From positions 21,533 through 85,532 of the forward strand of contig JAXGGA010004686.1 of assembly GCA_038373865.1 (NCBI GenBank): 64,000 nucleotides of DNA, given 5' to 3'. The position numbers and the translations under genes were made by a program. Positions 1 to 12,900 of the stretch are shown here, one piece after another (positions within the stretch are counted from its first letter, which is position 1; every line of letters begins with the position of its first letter). The notes under the pieces were generated by a model that saw only the letters and a program-made list of their open reading frames with translations, was not told the DNA's origin and did not search any database. Source of the DNA: Uloborus plumipes. Lineage: Eukaryota > Arthropoda > Arachnida > Araneae > Uloboridae.

Positions 1-833
1 TTAATTAAACATTCTATTTTGTTTGGTGTGACCTCTTTATTTGCTCTGAAACAATGAAGGTTACCCCAGCTGAAACAAACATCTCTCTCGAAAAGTTTTG
101 CAGACAAGTTGACTTTTCTGAGAGTTGGATACACAATTTTAAAGAACCGAAAATTTAAGAACGTAATTTGTATTGACACTTTGCTTTGAATACGATTTCC
201 TTCATCTAACATTTCACGGTTACAAAAGTAATCATTTATGTTTTTTTCCATTTCAGCCTTGTGTTACTCCATTGTTTGTTCAATTCTGGGTTATTATATA
301 GAAATATACATGAGAAACGTCTTTTCCAACTGACTTTGTGACATTGTCCATTTCGGAAACAGTAATATTTATTTTAGCGTGACCACTTTTAAAAGCTTTT
401 TAAAAAGTTTAGTAAGTTTCTATCAAATTTGTTGATTAAATATTCCCTATTGTCCCTTAAAAACTGAATCATTTCAAAAACCTGTTACAATTTATTCTGT
501 GAAATGCATATTTTAAACACATGCTCCTTCGAAAAAACTTAGTTGCTGCAAATGTTTATGTTAATTTTGGCTTTTTACTTATCGATGATTTTGTAAAGTT
601 GTTTCATAAAAAAATTGCTACACATTTCCCCCCTTTCTTTTTCCTCTTATTTTTCTTATAATACAGATTTACTTTAACATGACACTTTATCTTTGATTTG
701 ATCATTCAACAATAAAGTGCAAATCTATCACTTCGTTTCTAACGTTAAAATTTAAAAATTAAAGAAGGAGAAAGAAAATAGCTAAATTGAACTCGATCAA
801 AACTTCACAGTAATGTGTATTATTTCTGATAAA
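1..833. other. AT-rich non-coding stretch
   Basis: No coding region, RNA gene or repeat structure was recognised. The sequence is low-complexity AT-rich DNA up to the Helitron boundary. Open frames here are short and unlike any protein I know. Confidence 0.6.
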
Positions 834-1070
834 TCTAATATATAAAATTCTCGTGTCACAGTTTTCGTTGCCATACTCCTCCGAAACGGCTTGACCGATT
901 TTGATGAAATTTTTTGTGCTTATCCAGTATCTATGAGAATCGGCCAACATCTATTTTTCATCCCCCTAAATGTTAGGGGTAGTCCACCCATAATTTTTTT
1001 TTGTTCGCACATAACATGTGATCTACTGAATTAAAACAATATGTGTTATCGTAAATCCTTACTTCAATGA

Positions 1071-1147
1071 GCGACCCGATGGTCAAGTGGTTTTGCGCGT
1101 CAGGTTGAAGTTCCTGATGGAATGAGATCGAATCCAGGCCCGCAAGG
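1071..1147 (+). repeat. tRNA-derived (SINE-like) segment inside the Helitron
   Basis: An A-box-like TGGTCAAGTGG lies at 1080-1090 and a B-box-like GATCGAATCC at 1126-1135, 35 bases apart, as in RNA polymerase III tRNA promoters. A 5-bp anticodon-like stem (TCAGG 1100-1104 with CCTGA 1113-1117) encloses a loop containing GAA. The T stem and acceptor stem do not pair properly, so this is not a working tRNA. It is more likely a SINE head or tRNA pseudogene captured by or inserted into the Helitron. Confidence 0.55.
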
Positions 1148-1764
1148 ATTTTTTCGAACAGCTGCTTGTTTTTTTTTTTGAATAATTTAATGATTGTAAT
1201 GTCCTTATGCAGGCACATCCCTTCATGGGGATCTACCCCATATTTTTTTATAGTACAAAATGACAGTTTTGGTCGGATCTTTGTTAAAATTGGCAATGGG
1301 GTCCTTCGATGCTGTAGAATTTTCTTATGGATGTTTGCGCCATTTTTGGGGGCTTTGAATCGATTGTGGCAATAAATGGTTTTTGATTTGCGGCACTTAT
1401 ATTATTTTTTCAAAAATTATATACACTATCAATTATATTATGTTAATTTTTGTACCTTTATAAAATTCTGTATTTTATACCTTGCATTTACGTCAAATTC
1501 AAGGTAAAATTAAAAGTCAAAAATTCTGAAGAAGATAAATATATGTTAAAAATTAAAGTAACTATTTTTTGTGATTTTCATATTGGTTGTGACCAAAAAA
1601 CATCATTACAAACAAATAAAATGTATCAAACACCATGAGTGTTGAGTTATTAGGCAAAATCTGCTGTGTAAAGTTTTTTTTCACTGCGAGAGGGGGGGGG
1701 GGATATGAACGACCATTAAAGTGACACAAATTTTTAAAAAATAAAGGTTGGATCTCCAATTATC

Positions 1765-2154
1765 TTGCTTCGTAATTTGAACCCGCCCCGGCTGTGCAAC
1801 GGTACGCGATTAGTCATTCAAAAATTAATGAAAAACGTGATCGAAGCCAGGATTTTAAATGGCAAGTTCAGAGGTGAAAATATACTCATACCACGGATTC
1901 CTATTATACCTACAGATGTGCCAATTCAATTCAAACGTATTCAGTTTCCGATTAGATTGGCATTTGCAATGACTATCAACAAATCCCAAGGTCAAACGAT
2001 GTCTGTTTGTGGCTTAGATTTGAGAACACCATGTTTTTCACACGGACAATTATACGTGGCATGCTCTCGAGTGGGTAAACCATCCAGTTTGTTTGTGTTA
2101 GCTAAAGATGGACTAACAAAAAATATTGTTCACGCTATAGCATTAAGAGATTGA
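1765..2154 (+). pseudogene. C-terminal fragment of Helitron Rep/PIF1-type helicase
   Basis: About 129 codons end at TGA 2152-2154. The reading matches the end of Helitron helicases: an NPPRLCNGTRL-type motif near the start, then IPRIPIIPTD, then FPIRLAFAMTINKSQGQT (superfamily 1 helicase motif V region), then CFSHGQLYVACSRV (motif VI with the arginine), then a short tail. The first codon is TTG (leucine in the family consensus), so there is no true start and this is a truncated remnant. Upstream helicase motifs (Walker A and B) and the HUH nuclease are not found before it within the Helitron. The retained part is open and well conserved, so the copy is not very old. Confidence 0.9.
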
Positions 2155-2412
2155 TATTGTTTAATAGTGTTACTGTCGTAATTGTTTAATTAATGATATA
2201 TAATTTTAAGGAATAAATTATAATGACTTAAAAATAATGTTTGCCTTTTGTTATTTTTATATTCCTTCATCGTTCACAGCGCTCCATGCTTATTTCACGC
2301 ATATATCACATTCTTACATACATACAATATACACATTCTACCATACATACATACTTACAATAAGTAAGCTATTTTTGGTCTACACTAGAAATTACTAGGA
2401 AATTATTTATAT

Positions 2413-2441
2413 GGCAAAACAACGTTTGCCGGGTCAACTAG
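2413..2441 (+). other. Helitron 3' terminal hairpin and CTAG end
   Basis: A stem GGCAAA/TTTGCC with a 6-base loop, then GGGTCAACTAG and host T at 2442. This is the transposition termination structure typical of Helitrons. Confidence 0.85.
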
Positions 2442-2442
2442 T

Positions 2443-5400
2443 TAACTATAAAAACAAAGACAGCAAGATTAATAAAAAAAATAGAACTAGAAGAAAGAAA
2501 ATAATGCAACAATTGTTTGAAACTTATTGCTTTCAAAATTTTAAATTTTCGGCGAGATTAAAAGAGTCTGAATACGTTCTCCTCTGAAAATTCCTCTGTA
2601 ATTAGTTGATAATTACAACCTTCGTGAAATGCATTAGTTTTTTTGGGTGGGGGGGGGGGCGGGAGATTATTTGCTTTGCATCTTTATTATGCGTATTCCT
2701 TTCTCTTGTTAGCATAAACAAAGTCTTGTTAGGAAATATCGTACCTTTTGCTGCTCTAAAAGAGAGAACTTGTTCAAAATTACTAATTTCCATAAATATC
2801 GGTGACGAATACAACCAACTTTTTGGTTATTCTAATTATGTTTCTGTATAAGCTGCGAAACATTTGTTAGGCTAAGACAGCTATAAGAAAATGAAGTCAA
2901 TGCATGGTAACTGATCAGGACATTTAATAGCTTAGTGTTTTGTTAATAATGCTTTAAATGCTTTTATATTTCGTTTATAAAAACCAAATGGCTTATATTC
3001 ATTTAGGTTTTGTTTTTGGCGGTTCAAAATCATCTTACATATCATTCCTGAAGTAATGATGCGAAAGGTTTGCAAATGCGACAAATGTTTTCATCTCTTT
3101 GATGTAAGCGAATGTATGACATAAAATGAAACGTCGATACACTTGATAACGAGTTAAAAAGTTTTATCTTCAATTCAAAAAATCTACTCGTCTGAAACAT
3201 ATAATTACTAAACTTTATGTTTAGAAAATGGGCAGTTTACTTGCTATATAAATCCTTAAAATTTGTAGTCAAACTTTTAAACTTGAAAAAATGCGCATTA
3301 AAGTATGTAAAACTTAGACAAACACTTTCAGGCTTTTAAAGTACATCCATTGCTCAAAAAATAACCCATAAGCATTCGGCCAAATGGAACGAAGTAAAGG
3401 CTATTTATGCTGTTTATTGCATTCTCGCCTTCCGGAGTGCGGGTCTGTTCCTTCATTAAAAATAAACAAATGAAAAGTCCGCACGATATTTTTTCCACAG
3501 ATGTAGTTAATTGTCTCAAGTGTACCCCTATAATTCAGCTCATTAACTTCTTGGCCGCCCGCCCATTTCCTTGCAACCTTGAGCTTGTGATCATTACCAA
3601 AAAGTTGGTTGAGAGAATTACAATTAAGCGAGTGGCAACAGAGCCGAAAGAATACATTCTAAAGGTTAATGCTTCCGCCATTATTTACATCAAAAAGGAA
3701 TAATTGTAACTCAAAAAACTTGTATTCCGTGATTTGGAGCTCGCTTTGAGATTTTAATCGCAAAAGAAAATGAAAACGAAAGTAACGTTATTGGTTTCTT
3801 TCTTCTAGTTATTATAATATGAGGTGATAGTTATCTTAACATTCTTAATATGTGCTGCAGAGTCAAAATACGTTTTCTTCTGACTTAAAATCACTCCGAT
3901 CGGTTAATAAGTTTGCATGAATTACAAATGAATTATTTATGCAGGTAATTGTTAAACATTTGTCAATTAGTGTTTCTGTAAAGACTTTTTTTTTTTTTTT
4001 TTCAATTTAGTTTGTCGTTTGTTTTATGGAAAAAAAGGAAAAAAAAAAAAAAAAAACACCACTAGAACTGTTTAACATATAAAGGGAAACTAAAATCATG
4101 TTTACTATCTTATTTGAGGGTATGAATGCTGTCTTGTAATTTAGCTTCTACTCTCTTTTAACTACAACCTAATGATGCACTTATATCGCCAAATACATTT
4201 TGAATATTGAAAGGGGGAATTTGAAGCAAAAATTAAGCACATGGCAATTTATGAATGGTACACATGCAGGTTAGTTATGTAGCTTTAAGAAAATTAGAGA
4301 AGCTTATAGATGAAAAAAAGAGTTATTGAAAACAAAGGGGGACATGCGTTTGAGTAAAAATAAATGGATAGGCCTTGTCGTTCCCTCGATTTAGCAATAC
4401 TACTGATACATAAAAAAAGTGTCCAGTGTAGCTGCATTTTATCAAGAAAAGTCAAGCGCTTATTTTATGAATATTTTCCACTGCCAAAAAGCATTAGACA
4501 TTTAGTTAAAATCGATTAAATGTAAAAACAGTAAAAGATTTGGTACATAATAGAATAATTTTTTCTAAAACGTGTGATAAAATTTAAAAAAAAAAAGGGG
4601 ATTATGAATGACGAAAAATTTAAAAAAATATGGGCACTATTCAAAATGAATTATAAATGGTTACGTGTTTCGGACTTAGTAGCTGCGATGTTTTGAAAAG
4701 TGGATAAACAATGTACTAAAATGTTACTTTTGAAAAAACTCCTTATTTTGTGCCAAAACTAAATGGACACCATACATAAATAAATTGAAAAAATAGATAA
4801 CAGTCCCACACGCATAGTTTTACGATATAGACCTTAAAAGGTTATCCTGTTCTGTTCTTTTGTTTTTTTTAATAAAATTAGCGAAAGTAATGCTTAAAAT
4901 ACAATGCATATCACGCAATAAACACTAAACAGTTTTAATAGCTACCAACGAAATACCTGTATTTTTTTTAATGAAATAACTAAAATCAGTTTGGCATTGG
5001 ATTGTTCGTATATCTTGCTTATAACTATCAAATGAGAGAAAAGGTAACCGATTCAACGCGTTTAGACTTGCTGGATGAGTCATCAGATAATGGGGCAACA
5101 ACTCAGCCAGCCAAATGTTCGACACAAAAGAGGGGAATCGGTTTCTAACAAACATCCTCAAGCTATATAAAAAAAATGAAACGAACTTTCGCGCCAAAAA
5201 TCTTCCCCCAACTTCATTCTTTGTGCCAGCAAAAGCGCGCGAAAGTGCCTCCGGATAATAGGAAAAGGCGGAGGGAACTGATTCCATGGGAATTCTTTTC
5301 TGGGGGGATGGGGGGGATGAGGCCACAGACAGGTAAAGAGCACGAATCACTTGCGGCGTTTCTGACCTCTGGCCCGCAACCTCCCTTCTTCTTCTCTGTT

Positions 5401-8400
5401 CTGCTCTGTTAGGATCACTGAGAAATATTTTTGGGAATTTCTTCCCTCGGTTTCCTTTGTTGCCAAAAAGCAGAAGCAGAATATACCGGATGTGGTCCTT
5501 TTTCTAGTTCCCAATTTTAGATTTATTTTTTGTTTGGTCAACCAGAAAGCTTAAACGATTATAAACTGAAATTTTAGCTTCTCTTAACTCATAAAAATGT
5601 TCAAATATGGAAGAAAAACGTAGGGTGACAGTACTTCGGCAAGAAGGCTGTTCAGATATTTTAAAAAATGGATAACTTTTAAGTCTGGTTACTGAAGTCC
5701 GTCACAAGTAATAGCATCTCCCTCACTTTTCTGATGCGAAAAACATGAAATTTGTTAGAATGATGTACGTAACAACTCTTTGCAAGTAAGAGTGATGTAT
5801 ATCTAAGTAAGATTTTTTCTGAATTGAATGTTTTATTGTTTGTCAACAAAAACAGCATTTTGATGTAAATTACTTGCAATTTATTTTAAACATATGGGAA
5901 ATCAATGATATTAGAATGTTCGCAATTGTCGAATTGAACTCAAAGTACGAAAACGTTGATTGTTGTAATATTTTAATTTAATTATGAACAATCGAATCAA
6001 GAATAATGTGTTATTGAACAGAAATGAGGTGCGTTAATTGTTTAATGTCTTTGTAAACTAGTGTTTACTTATTTATTTCTTTGTAAATAATTTATGATGA
6101 AATGAATATTATAGAAATGATGAATCAGTACCGCTGTAATTTTGAAAGAAAAAAAAAAAACACGGTTCAAAATTAGAAGTAAAGGTTTCTTCTGATTGCG
6201 TATGAATGCAGATTTTATAAAAACTAGTTACGATGCAGGCTATTCTTGAACAAGAAAAATTTCTATAAAGTAGTAGTGAATCTAAATTTTGAAGTAATAC
6301 CTACAAAATACAATGATGAGCCCTAGCAAAAATTGAAAAGAGTTTTTTATATTTACAAAAAAAATATGAACTGGTATTATTGAGCTTCTAAAGCCCAATA
6401 TATCACGCATCGAAAACACAAATAAAAAATTCAAAAATCCGCATTTGGAATCTTACTAGAATATAAAATATATTTTATTTGTTTGTGGAAGCAACCAAAG
6501 GGCATTTCCTCCATGTTTTATGGCATAACTTCATGGGAAGAACTTTTTTTGCAATCCTTAATCTGCAAAGTACGGTCCACTGAGGTGAGAATTTCTGATT
6601 ATGCATTTCTTTTCTCCAAGAAAAACAAAACTGGTGCAACGTCCTGTAGAATTCTTCGCCGCTGACATTAATTCTCCCGCAAACATTTTTCTTTTCTTCT
6701 GTTCACTTCAGATCACCATAGGGTAAAAAAAAAGAGAGAAGAAATTACCGATGCTTGTAAGCCGTGGTAAAATTCTACTTTCCCAGGCCTCTTTCTCTGC
6801 AAATCCATAGCCAGAGGGAATACTTCAGTTCTTTTTGCATCATCATTCCATCCAAGGTAAAGGACGTCGAGTGGAGACTCGTTTGTTGCGTCCGGAAATG
6901 GCAGACGATAATTTGCTTCGCCTGCGAAGTGGAAGAGCTCGAAATTGCGCCGGCAATCTGGCTTAATTAAGCTGGATCTTCGTAGGCCTTTTAACCTATC
7001 GTGTTAATAAGTATAGCAGAGTTTGTACTCATATGTGGCTATTAAGTCTTGAATAGTTCGGAATTTTACTGACAGCAAACAGTTGTTTTTCTCAAATCTT
7101 CCTTTTTGTTCTTCTCTCTCTCTCTCTTTTACAATTTTCATACATTTACGAATACGTTATATCTTGTGACGAAATTATTTATTTTTAATTATTTTTTATT
7201 AGCTAAAATCTGAAATATTTATTTATTTTTAGCTCAAATTTTCTCATTTCTTTTTTATAAAGTAAGCAATCTTTAAATGCATAAGTGGTCAACTTATGAC
7301 ATCACATATTTTTCTGAAACTGACTAGAATGCTCTTTTTTTTTTCAAGTCAAAAACAACAAATATTGTACCGTATTCTAATATTAACGCTCGTGTTGTCT
7401 TATCCGGCTCAAGGTAACGGAAGTTAACATTATAATTTAAAAATCTGAAAAAGAAGTAATAATGAAAATAGATAGTTTTTTAATATTCCTTGCACATTTG
7501 TTTACAACACTAGAATATTACAAAGATTACGTTACAATTCGTTTAAAAAATCGAGAAACTGGAACACGGGAGCGAAGAATTACAGAATGTGTTAGATAGT
7601 TAGTTATTCAACCCCTCATCAAAATTATGTACAAATTCTTTATTGAATGATTATTTATTCAATAGATTTTTTCTGATTAACGGAAATTAGAACATTCTGT
7701 AGAGGAGCAAATAAAAGACAGTAACAAACCCTCAATCAAAAACATAATCATCAGAGTAAGATGTTGATCATGAGTACATTTTTGCATTTTCGGTGTTTTT
7801 TTTTTTTTTTTCTTTTCGTAGACAGCATTATTCATGATTTTTTAGGTCATTTTAAAATTTCTTTGTACTTATTTTGAACATAATCAGATCTCTCTCTCTC
7901 TCTCTCTTTTCCATTTTGTATTCTTTCTTCCCGGAAATTTTGCATGTGTGTATACGTATGTGGGATAAGATTTTTTTTTTTTTTGAAGTATTTCTATTGT
8001 TAAAAAAATGGGACTTTAATACTTTCAAACAAACTTCGGGCATTTTAACAGTAGAAAATTATAAATTTGTAAAAGAAAAAATATTTTAGTAAGTGAAACT
8101 TGTAATTTTAAATATGATTCTATGCATAAGTTTCTATGTAATATGAGGTTGAATGGTTTTGTTCAGGATTTAAAAAAAAATGTTCATGGACAATAGGATT
8201 TCTTTCGATTCTAAGAACATCGAAAGAGCTTTGATATGAAGTGCAATTGTAATGTTCTTGAAGATTGAAATTAGAAATTTAAAAATTCCATTTTAATTTT
8301 CCAGGGATTTTATTCACATTTATGTCATTTATAAATTACATCATTATTTTATTTATTGTTTTCTTAAATCAGAGTTATAAAACATGAGTACCTCTTCTTA

Positions 8401-9354
8401 CATTGTATTATAAATGTAAGTTATACTATCTATATTTAAAATAATAATAATAAATAGAAATATTTAGTTTTTTCTTCGTAAATTTATAGGTCATTACTTA
8501 TCATTTTTGTTGATTTTTTGGAAGCTTTTTTTTTTTTTTTTTTTCATTTTTAAAGACATTTTTTTAAAAAAAAGAGGTCATCAACATCCTAGCCCTGACC
8601 ATCATGATATTGTTGTTGTTTCATCGAAACAACCAAATAGTTGCCGTACTTATTTTTTTATGCAGCTAATTACGTCACAAAAAACCCCATTTCTTGGCAA
8701 AATAAGCTGTTTTTCTAAAAATCAGCCTTATTTGTATGCATCTCTTTCGCCAGAAAAACGTCCTGCATCCTCTTATTCGCTACAGAACTAATTGTTTCAG
8801 TTAAAGGTTAAACCTATTAAAGATACGTCACGACTCCTTTTTTGCAAGTGTTCAAATTTATGCGGAGAAATATTTCCTGTCTTCCAGTAAAAGTTAATAT
8901 CCACCTAATTAAAGAAAAAGACTTCATACGAGGGGGAGCTGGTGAAAATTTATGTCATGCAGTGAATTGTTCTATCACGATGTTCCGCGTTTTTATTGCT
9001 CCCGCTGGAGCACTGTTCACTGAATAGTCGCAGCAATGAAATTTCAGTGCGGATAGATGGACATAAATCAGACTTAGCTTTGATTCTTCCAGTAGCGCAG
9101 AGCTAGATTGAACAAGTTTCTTTCGTAATGTCCTTTGCCCGTAACTGTAATGGGATTTTCCCGCCGTATCGTTGATAAGGGGGAGAACAAAAGAAATAGG
9201 GAAATCTGTTTTCAAGGATCTTTCTTTCAATAAGGTAGAAAACCACTAGTTGTGCATGTCATGCGTGAGATTAATGGAACTGTGGAACTGTTGTTATGAT
9301 ATTCCTTTTTTATAATACCTCGTTTAGTTTTTTTTTTTTTTTTTCTTTTTTATG
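2443..9354. other. Non-coding stretch with scattered low-complexity tracts
   Basis: No gene was recognised in nearly 7 kb. It holds poly-T/poly-A runs (about 3985-4055, 7799-7812, 8526-8544), a TC microsatellite near 7888-7908 and a G run near 2649. GC-richer blocks of higher complexity lie near 5160-5480, 6480-6970 and 8570-9250. A 141-codon open frame on the minus strand (4925-5350) has no recognisable domain and overlaps another open frame, so I treat it as chance. Confidence 0.5.
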
Positions 9355-9950
9355 ACTATGCAAGAGATTAGGTTGTTTCTCGCGTTGAAGAACTGGAATT
9401 ACTAGTTTCAATATAGGTGGATAGCTTAAATTTACCGGAAGAATTTTTTAAGGTTTGTTAATAATAATTGTTCAATGGGGGGGGGGGGATATGCAGGCGT
9501 TTAGGTCGTTTTGCAGATGTTAGAATACAGGAATCATCAACTTTAATGTAGGTAGATATTTAAAATATTCTGGCAGCAATTTTTAGGTATGTTGTTAAAA
9601 GAGATTTGATGAATATGCAGGCGTTTAGGTCGTTTCCTGTGTTAAAGATTTGGGATGATCGGTTTTAAAACATATCTCTACTAACTGTAAAGGATACACT
9701 GAATTTTTAGGCGTATTAAAGTTTTTTTTTTGTTAAATATGCAGGCGTTTAGGTCGTTTTTGGAATCATCAGTTTTAAAAAAGGTAAATATTTTGAATTT
9801 ATTGATAGTAATTTTTAGGTTCATTAAGAATGTTTTTTTTTTTTCGAATATGCCAGCATTGGGTAATTTCTCGTGTTGAGTAATTAGGAATATCTGTTAC
9901 AATTTTGGGCAAAATTTTTGACCTTAATAGCAGTAATTTTTGGGTTTCTT
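9355..9950 (+). repeat. Tandem repeat, about 124-bp unit, five diverged copies
   Basis: The core ATGCAGGCGTTTAGGTCGTT recurs at 9491, 9615 and 9739 (spacing 124 and 124). A weaker upstream copy (ATGCAAGAGATTAGGTTGTT, near 9358) and a weaker downstream copy (ATGCCAGCATTGGGTAATTT, 9849) extend the array. Each unit continues with an ATCAGTTTTAA-like stretch, a GGTAGATATTT-like stretch and an AATTTTTAGG stretch. The central cores are identical while flanks and spacers differ, including expanded poly-T and poly-G tracts. Confidence 0.8.
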
Positions 9951-12900
9951 TTCTATACATGTCGTAAAATAGGATGCCTGTTTGTTTGGTCATGTGTTTG
10001 TGCGTGTTGTACTTTTCGAAAAAAAAAGGGTGGCTTAGGGTCATAAAATTTGCTTTCAGATATAATTTTTACTGTCAGTGTACACCACTTCTCCAGAATT
10101 TTGATAAATATAATAGAAAAGAAAGTAATTAGATGCTTTAGCTACCATATCAGGATTGAATATAAGTGTTAAAGCTTGGGGAGGGGGGGGGGACCTCGTT
10201 GCTGTGAAAAGCATACTGCTTCAAGGAATTTTAATTTATTCCTTTCTTAATTCCCAATTAATAATTATCTTCCAGGAATCGTGCAAAGGAAGCAAAATGG
10301 CGCTATCAGTTTCATCAAGAATGCAACAGCAATTCGAAACCTTGTTGTTGTACTCTTCGTGATAGACGCTGGAGGAAAAATTTTCACCTCTGTAACATTA
10401 GCTCGCGTATCAATCGTAACTCGTTTTGTAATGCATAGTCACTCGTTTGGCCATTGAGGGAAGAACTTTTAACGGCCTGACAGGGCAAGCATTTTCCTCG
10501 TTTTCTTTTTGTTCTTATTTGTAGAGCTGAAAAATACCTGTGCTCGGTGGACCATGAAGGACGGGCAGGGTATCGTGATACGTTGAGGATGGAATTATAT
10601 CTACAAGTGGCAAAAAATGTTTTACACCCTTTTTTTATGCTGTAAAAAATTACAAAAAGGTTAATGGGATATGACGATTCCGTCACGAACGGGTTGGCAA
10701 CGAAATTTTTGGTTGCGAGACTATTTATTTTTTTTGCGTGTTTTGTTGTGGTAAAAAATAAGAATCTCGAAGATAATGCCGATGGCTTTATTCGTTTTGT
10801 TCGGAAACATTTTCCCAACAGGATTTCGATTTTCAGTTTTTTTTTTTTTTTTACATCGTGGTAATGCTAGCTTCTACAGATTGCGTTTTTTAAAGCTACT
10901 TTCAGTTTTTACTCACGTTAAGAATAAACCCGCATTAGGAAGGATTTAGTGCGTGAGAAATGCATTGAATCGAATTTCATATTTTTATGCAAGTTGAGGA
11001 CATGCAATTATTGAAGCATTATCTGGTCGTTACTAAGTCAAAAATGGTAGTTCATAAAATATGGATTTAAATGTTAAAATTTGGAACACCCACTCAAAAT
11101 CTTAGTTTATTTTTGCATAAAAATTCTCTACAAATTTCAGATTTCAGCCTACGGAAAATATATCCGTTCTGTTATCACTCTAAGTTTCGATTCATGTCAC
11201 TTATTATAACCGTTTCATAACTTTTATGCGTATGAAACGCATTAAAGTAATAATTGTACGAGATTTAAACATGAAAATTGCAAAAGGAAAGTGCCTTATT
11301 ATTTATACACATAGAAAACAAGCCATCATTTATTTTTATTTATCTACTTATTTATTTATTTAGTTTTATAAAATCGGAAATATGTATGTAGTAAAAGAAA
11401 TTTTCGCGCATTCAATCATGTCAATATATAATGCAACTATTAAAATATACTTTCCATTTGTTTGTGCACATTAACAACATGTAACCAAACGTGAAAATTC
11501 TTGTATCAGTCTGTTACAAAAATTTTAAAAGAATTCTTATATCGGGCTAAAATTTAATAGATGTTCATTATATGTAACGTCAGACATTTTTAACCGTTGC
11601 ATACTCTTGTAAAGTTGAATTAAATATTTATACATTTTTATTTTGGTGCTTTACTATAACCAGTTCAGTAAAAAGCAGCATCGCTCCAAAGTTAAATAAA
11701 ATGAAATTAAAAAGAATTACTAGTTCCTCTGAGATCATGCATAAATATCTGGAAAATAATCAAAAAACATAAGCAACTCTTTCTTTCTTTCTCCTCTCCT
11801 CTCCTCTCTCTCTCTCTCTCTCTTTTTTTGTTTCCTTGCATTGCATGATATTCCCCCCGCCCTTATCATTTAAAAATTCATTTAAAACATTAAAATTTTT
11901 CTTCTTTATTCACTTATGTTTTTATAACAAAACATAGCTGCAGACGTTTTAATATCGAAATCCCACATACTAAATATCTTGGCTTTAAGCAAAGAGATTG
12001 CTGGTGGTCCTTCAAGCTGTGTAATTCAACTCTTTCCAACCATTTGTATCGAATTTAGAACGATTCTCCATGGAAAAGGTAATTACAATGGCTTGAATGC
12101 AGCGAAAATTACCCCCATCCCTCCTTGAGAGCTATTCCATTTATCTCTCGGCTCCGCCTACTGACTTGTCGCCTTACCTTGCAGGTTTTCAAAGCCACTG
12201 AAAGCTTTACGATTTGTAGAATGGCAACAACTCATCATGGTGCCTTTTAACAAAAGACTGGAACGAATTTATTTCAAATGGTTGGTGTGTAAGTGCGGAG
12301 AAAAGTAATTTGAGAATTCTTTGTAAAATTAATTCATTTTCTTAAATATTTTTGGCTGGAACAGTACTTTCATATTCCTTGTAATTCCAATTCTGTGATT
12401 AAAAAAATTGTATACTTTTCAAAAAAAAAAAAGAGAAAGAAAATATTTTTATTTTTATTTTTACAAAAATCATGTCGTGTTTTCAGTCAAAAAAAAAAAA
12501 AAATCTCCTGAACATTATAATCGTTGTCTATGTTTTGCCAAACTGTAATCGAATGTGTTTACTGCATCGTTCCAAATGTTTCAACGCGCCATGTTGAATT
12601 GCTTGTTTGATGCTGCACCGATTGTCGTCCTTTGAATCGGTCAGCTGGTAGTTACCATGGTTACTAAAATCGACGTCATGAACTAACATTTTGTAAGGGA
12701 AGCAGCTGTTTTGCTTTCAGTCTGCAAATTTCATGAAAAGGATAAATGGGAGTGGGAAGGGGTAGGTAAGGTAACATTTGAACTTATTGATCAGAGATGC
12801 GTAGATTTTTTTCACTTCTTTTTTTCGTTCTGTGAAAACGAAAAGGCGTTTCGAATGAATTTAATTTGCAACTCTAAATTTGAGAAAAAAAAAAAACAGT

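Larger units (their letters stand above)
834..2441 (+). mobile_element. Helitron, internally degraded, with helicase remnant
   Basis: A rolling-circle DNA transposon of about 1.6 kb. The 5' end begins TCTAATATATAAAA at 834, preceded by A. The 3' end has a 6-bp hairpin (GGCAAA 2413-2418 with TTTGCC 2425-2430), then an 11-base tail ending CTAG at 2438-2441, followed by T. Insertion between A and T without target duplication, and a 3' hairpin before CTRR, are the known Helitron signature. Inside are a tRNA-like segment (1071-1147) and the last part of a Rep-helicase reading frame (1765-2154). The Rep nuclease and most of the helicase are absent, so this copy could not move on its own. It could be an internally deleted copy or a chimaera. 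Confidence 0.88.

Noticed and set aside
4925..5350. 141-codon minus-strand open frame
   Set aside because: No family resemblance, no repeat of a known motif, and overlapping frames on both strands.
10384..10818. 144-codon minus-strand open frame
   Set aside because: No recognisable domain, no splice or promoter context, and an overlapping + strand frame. Probably open by chance in a GC-richer block.
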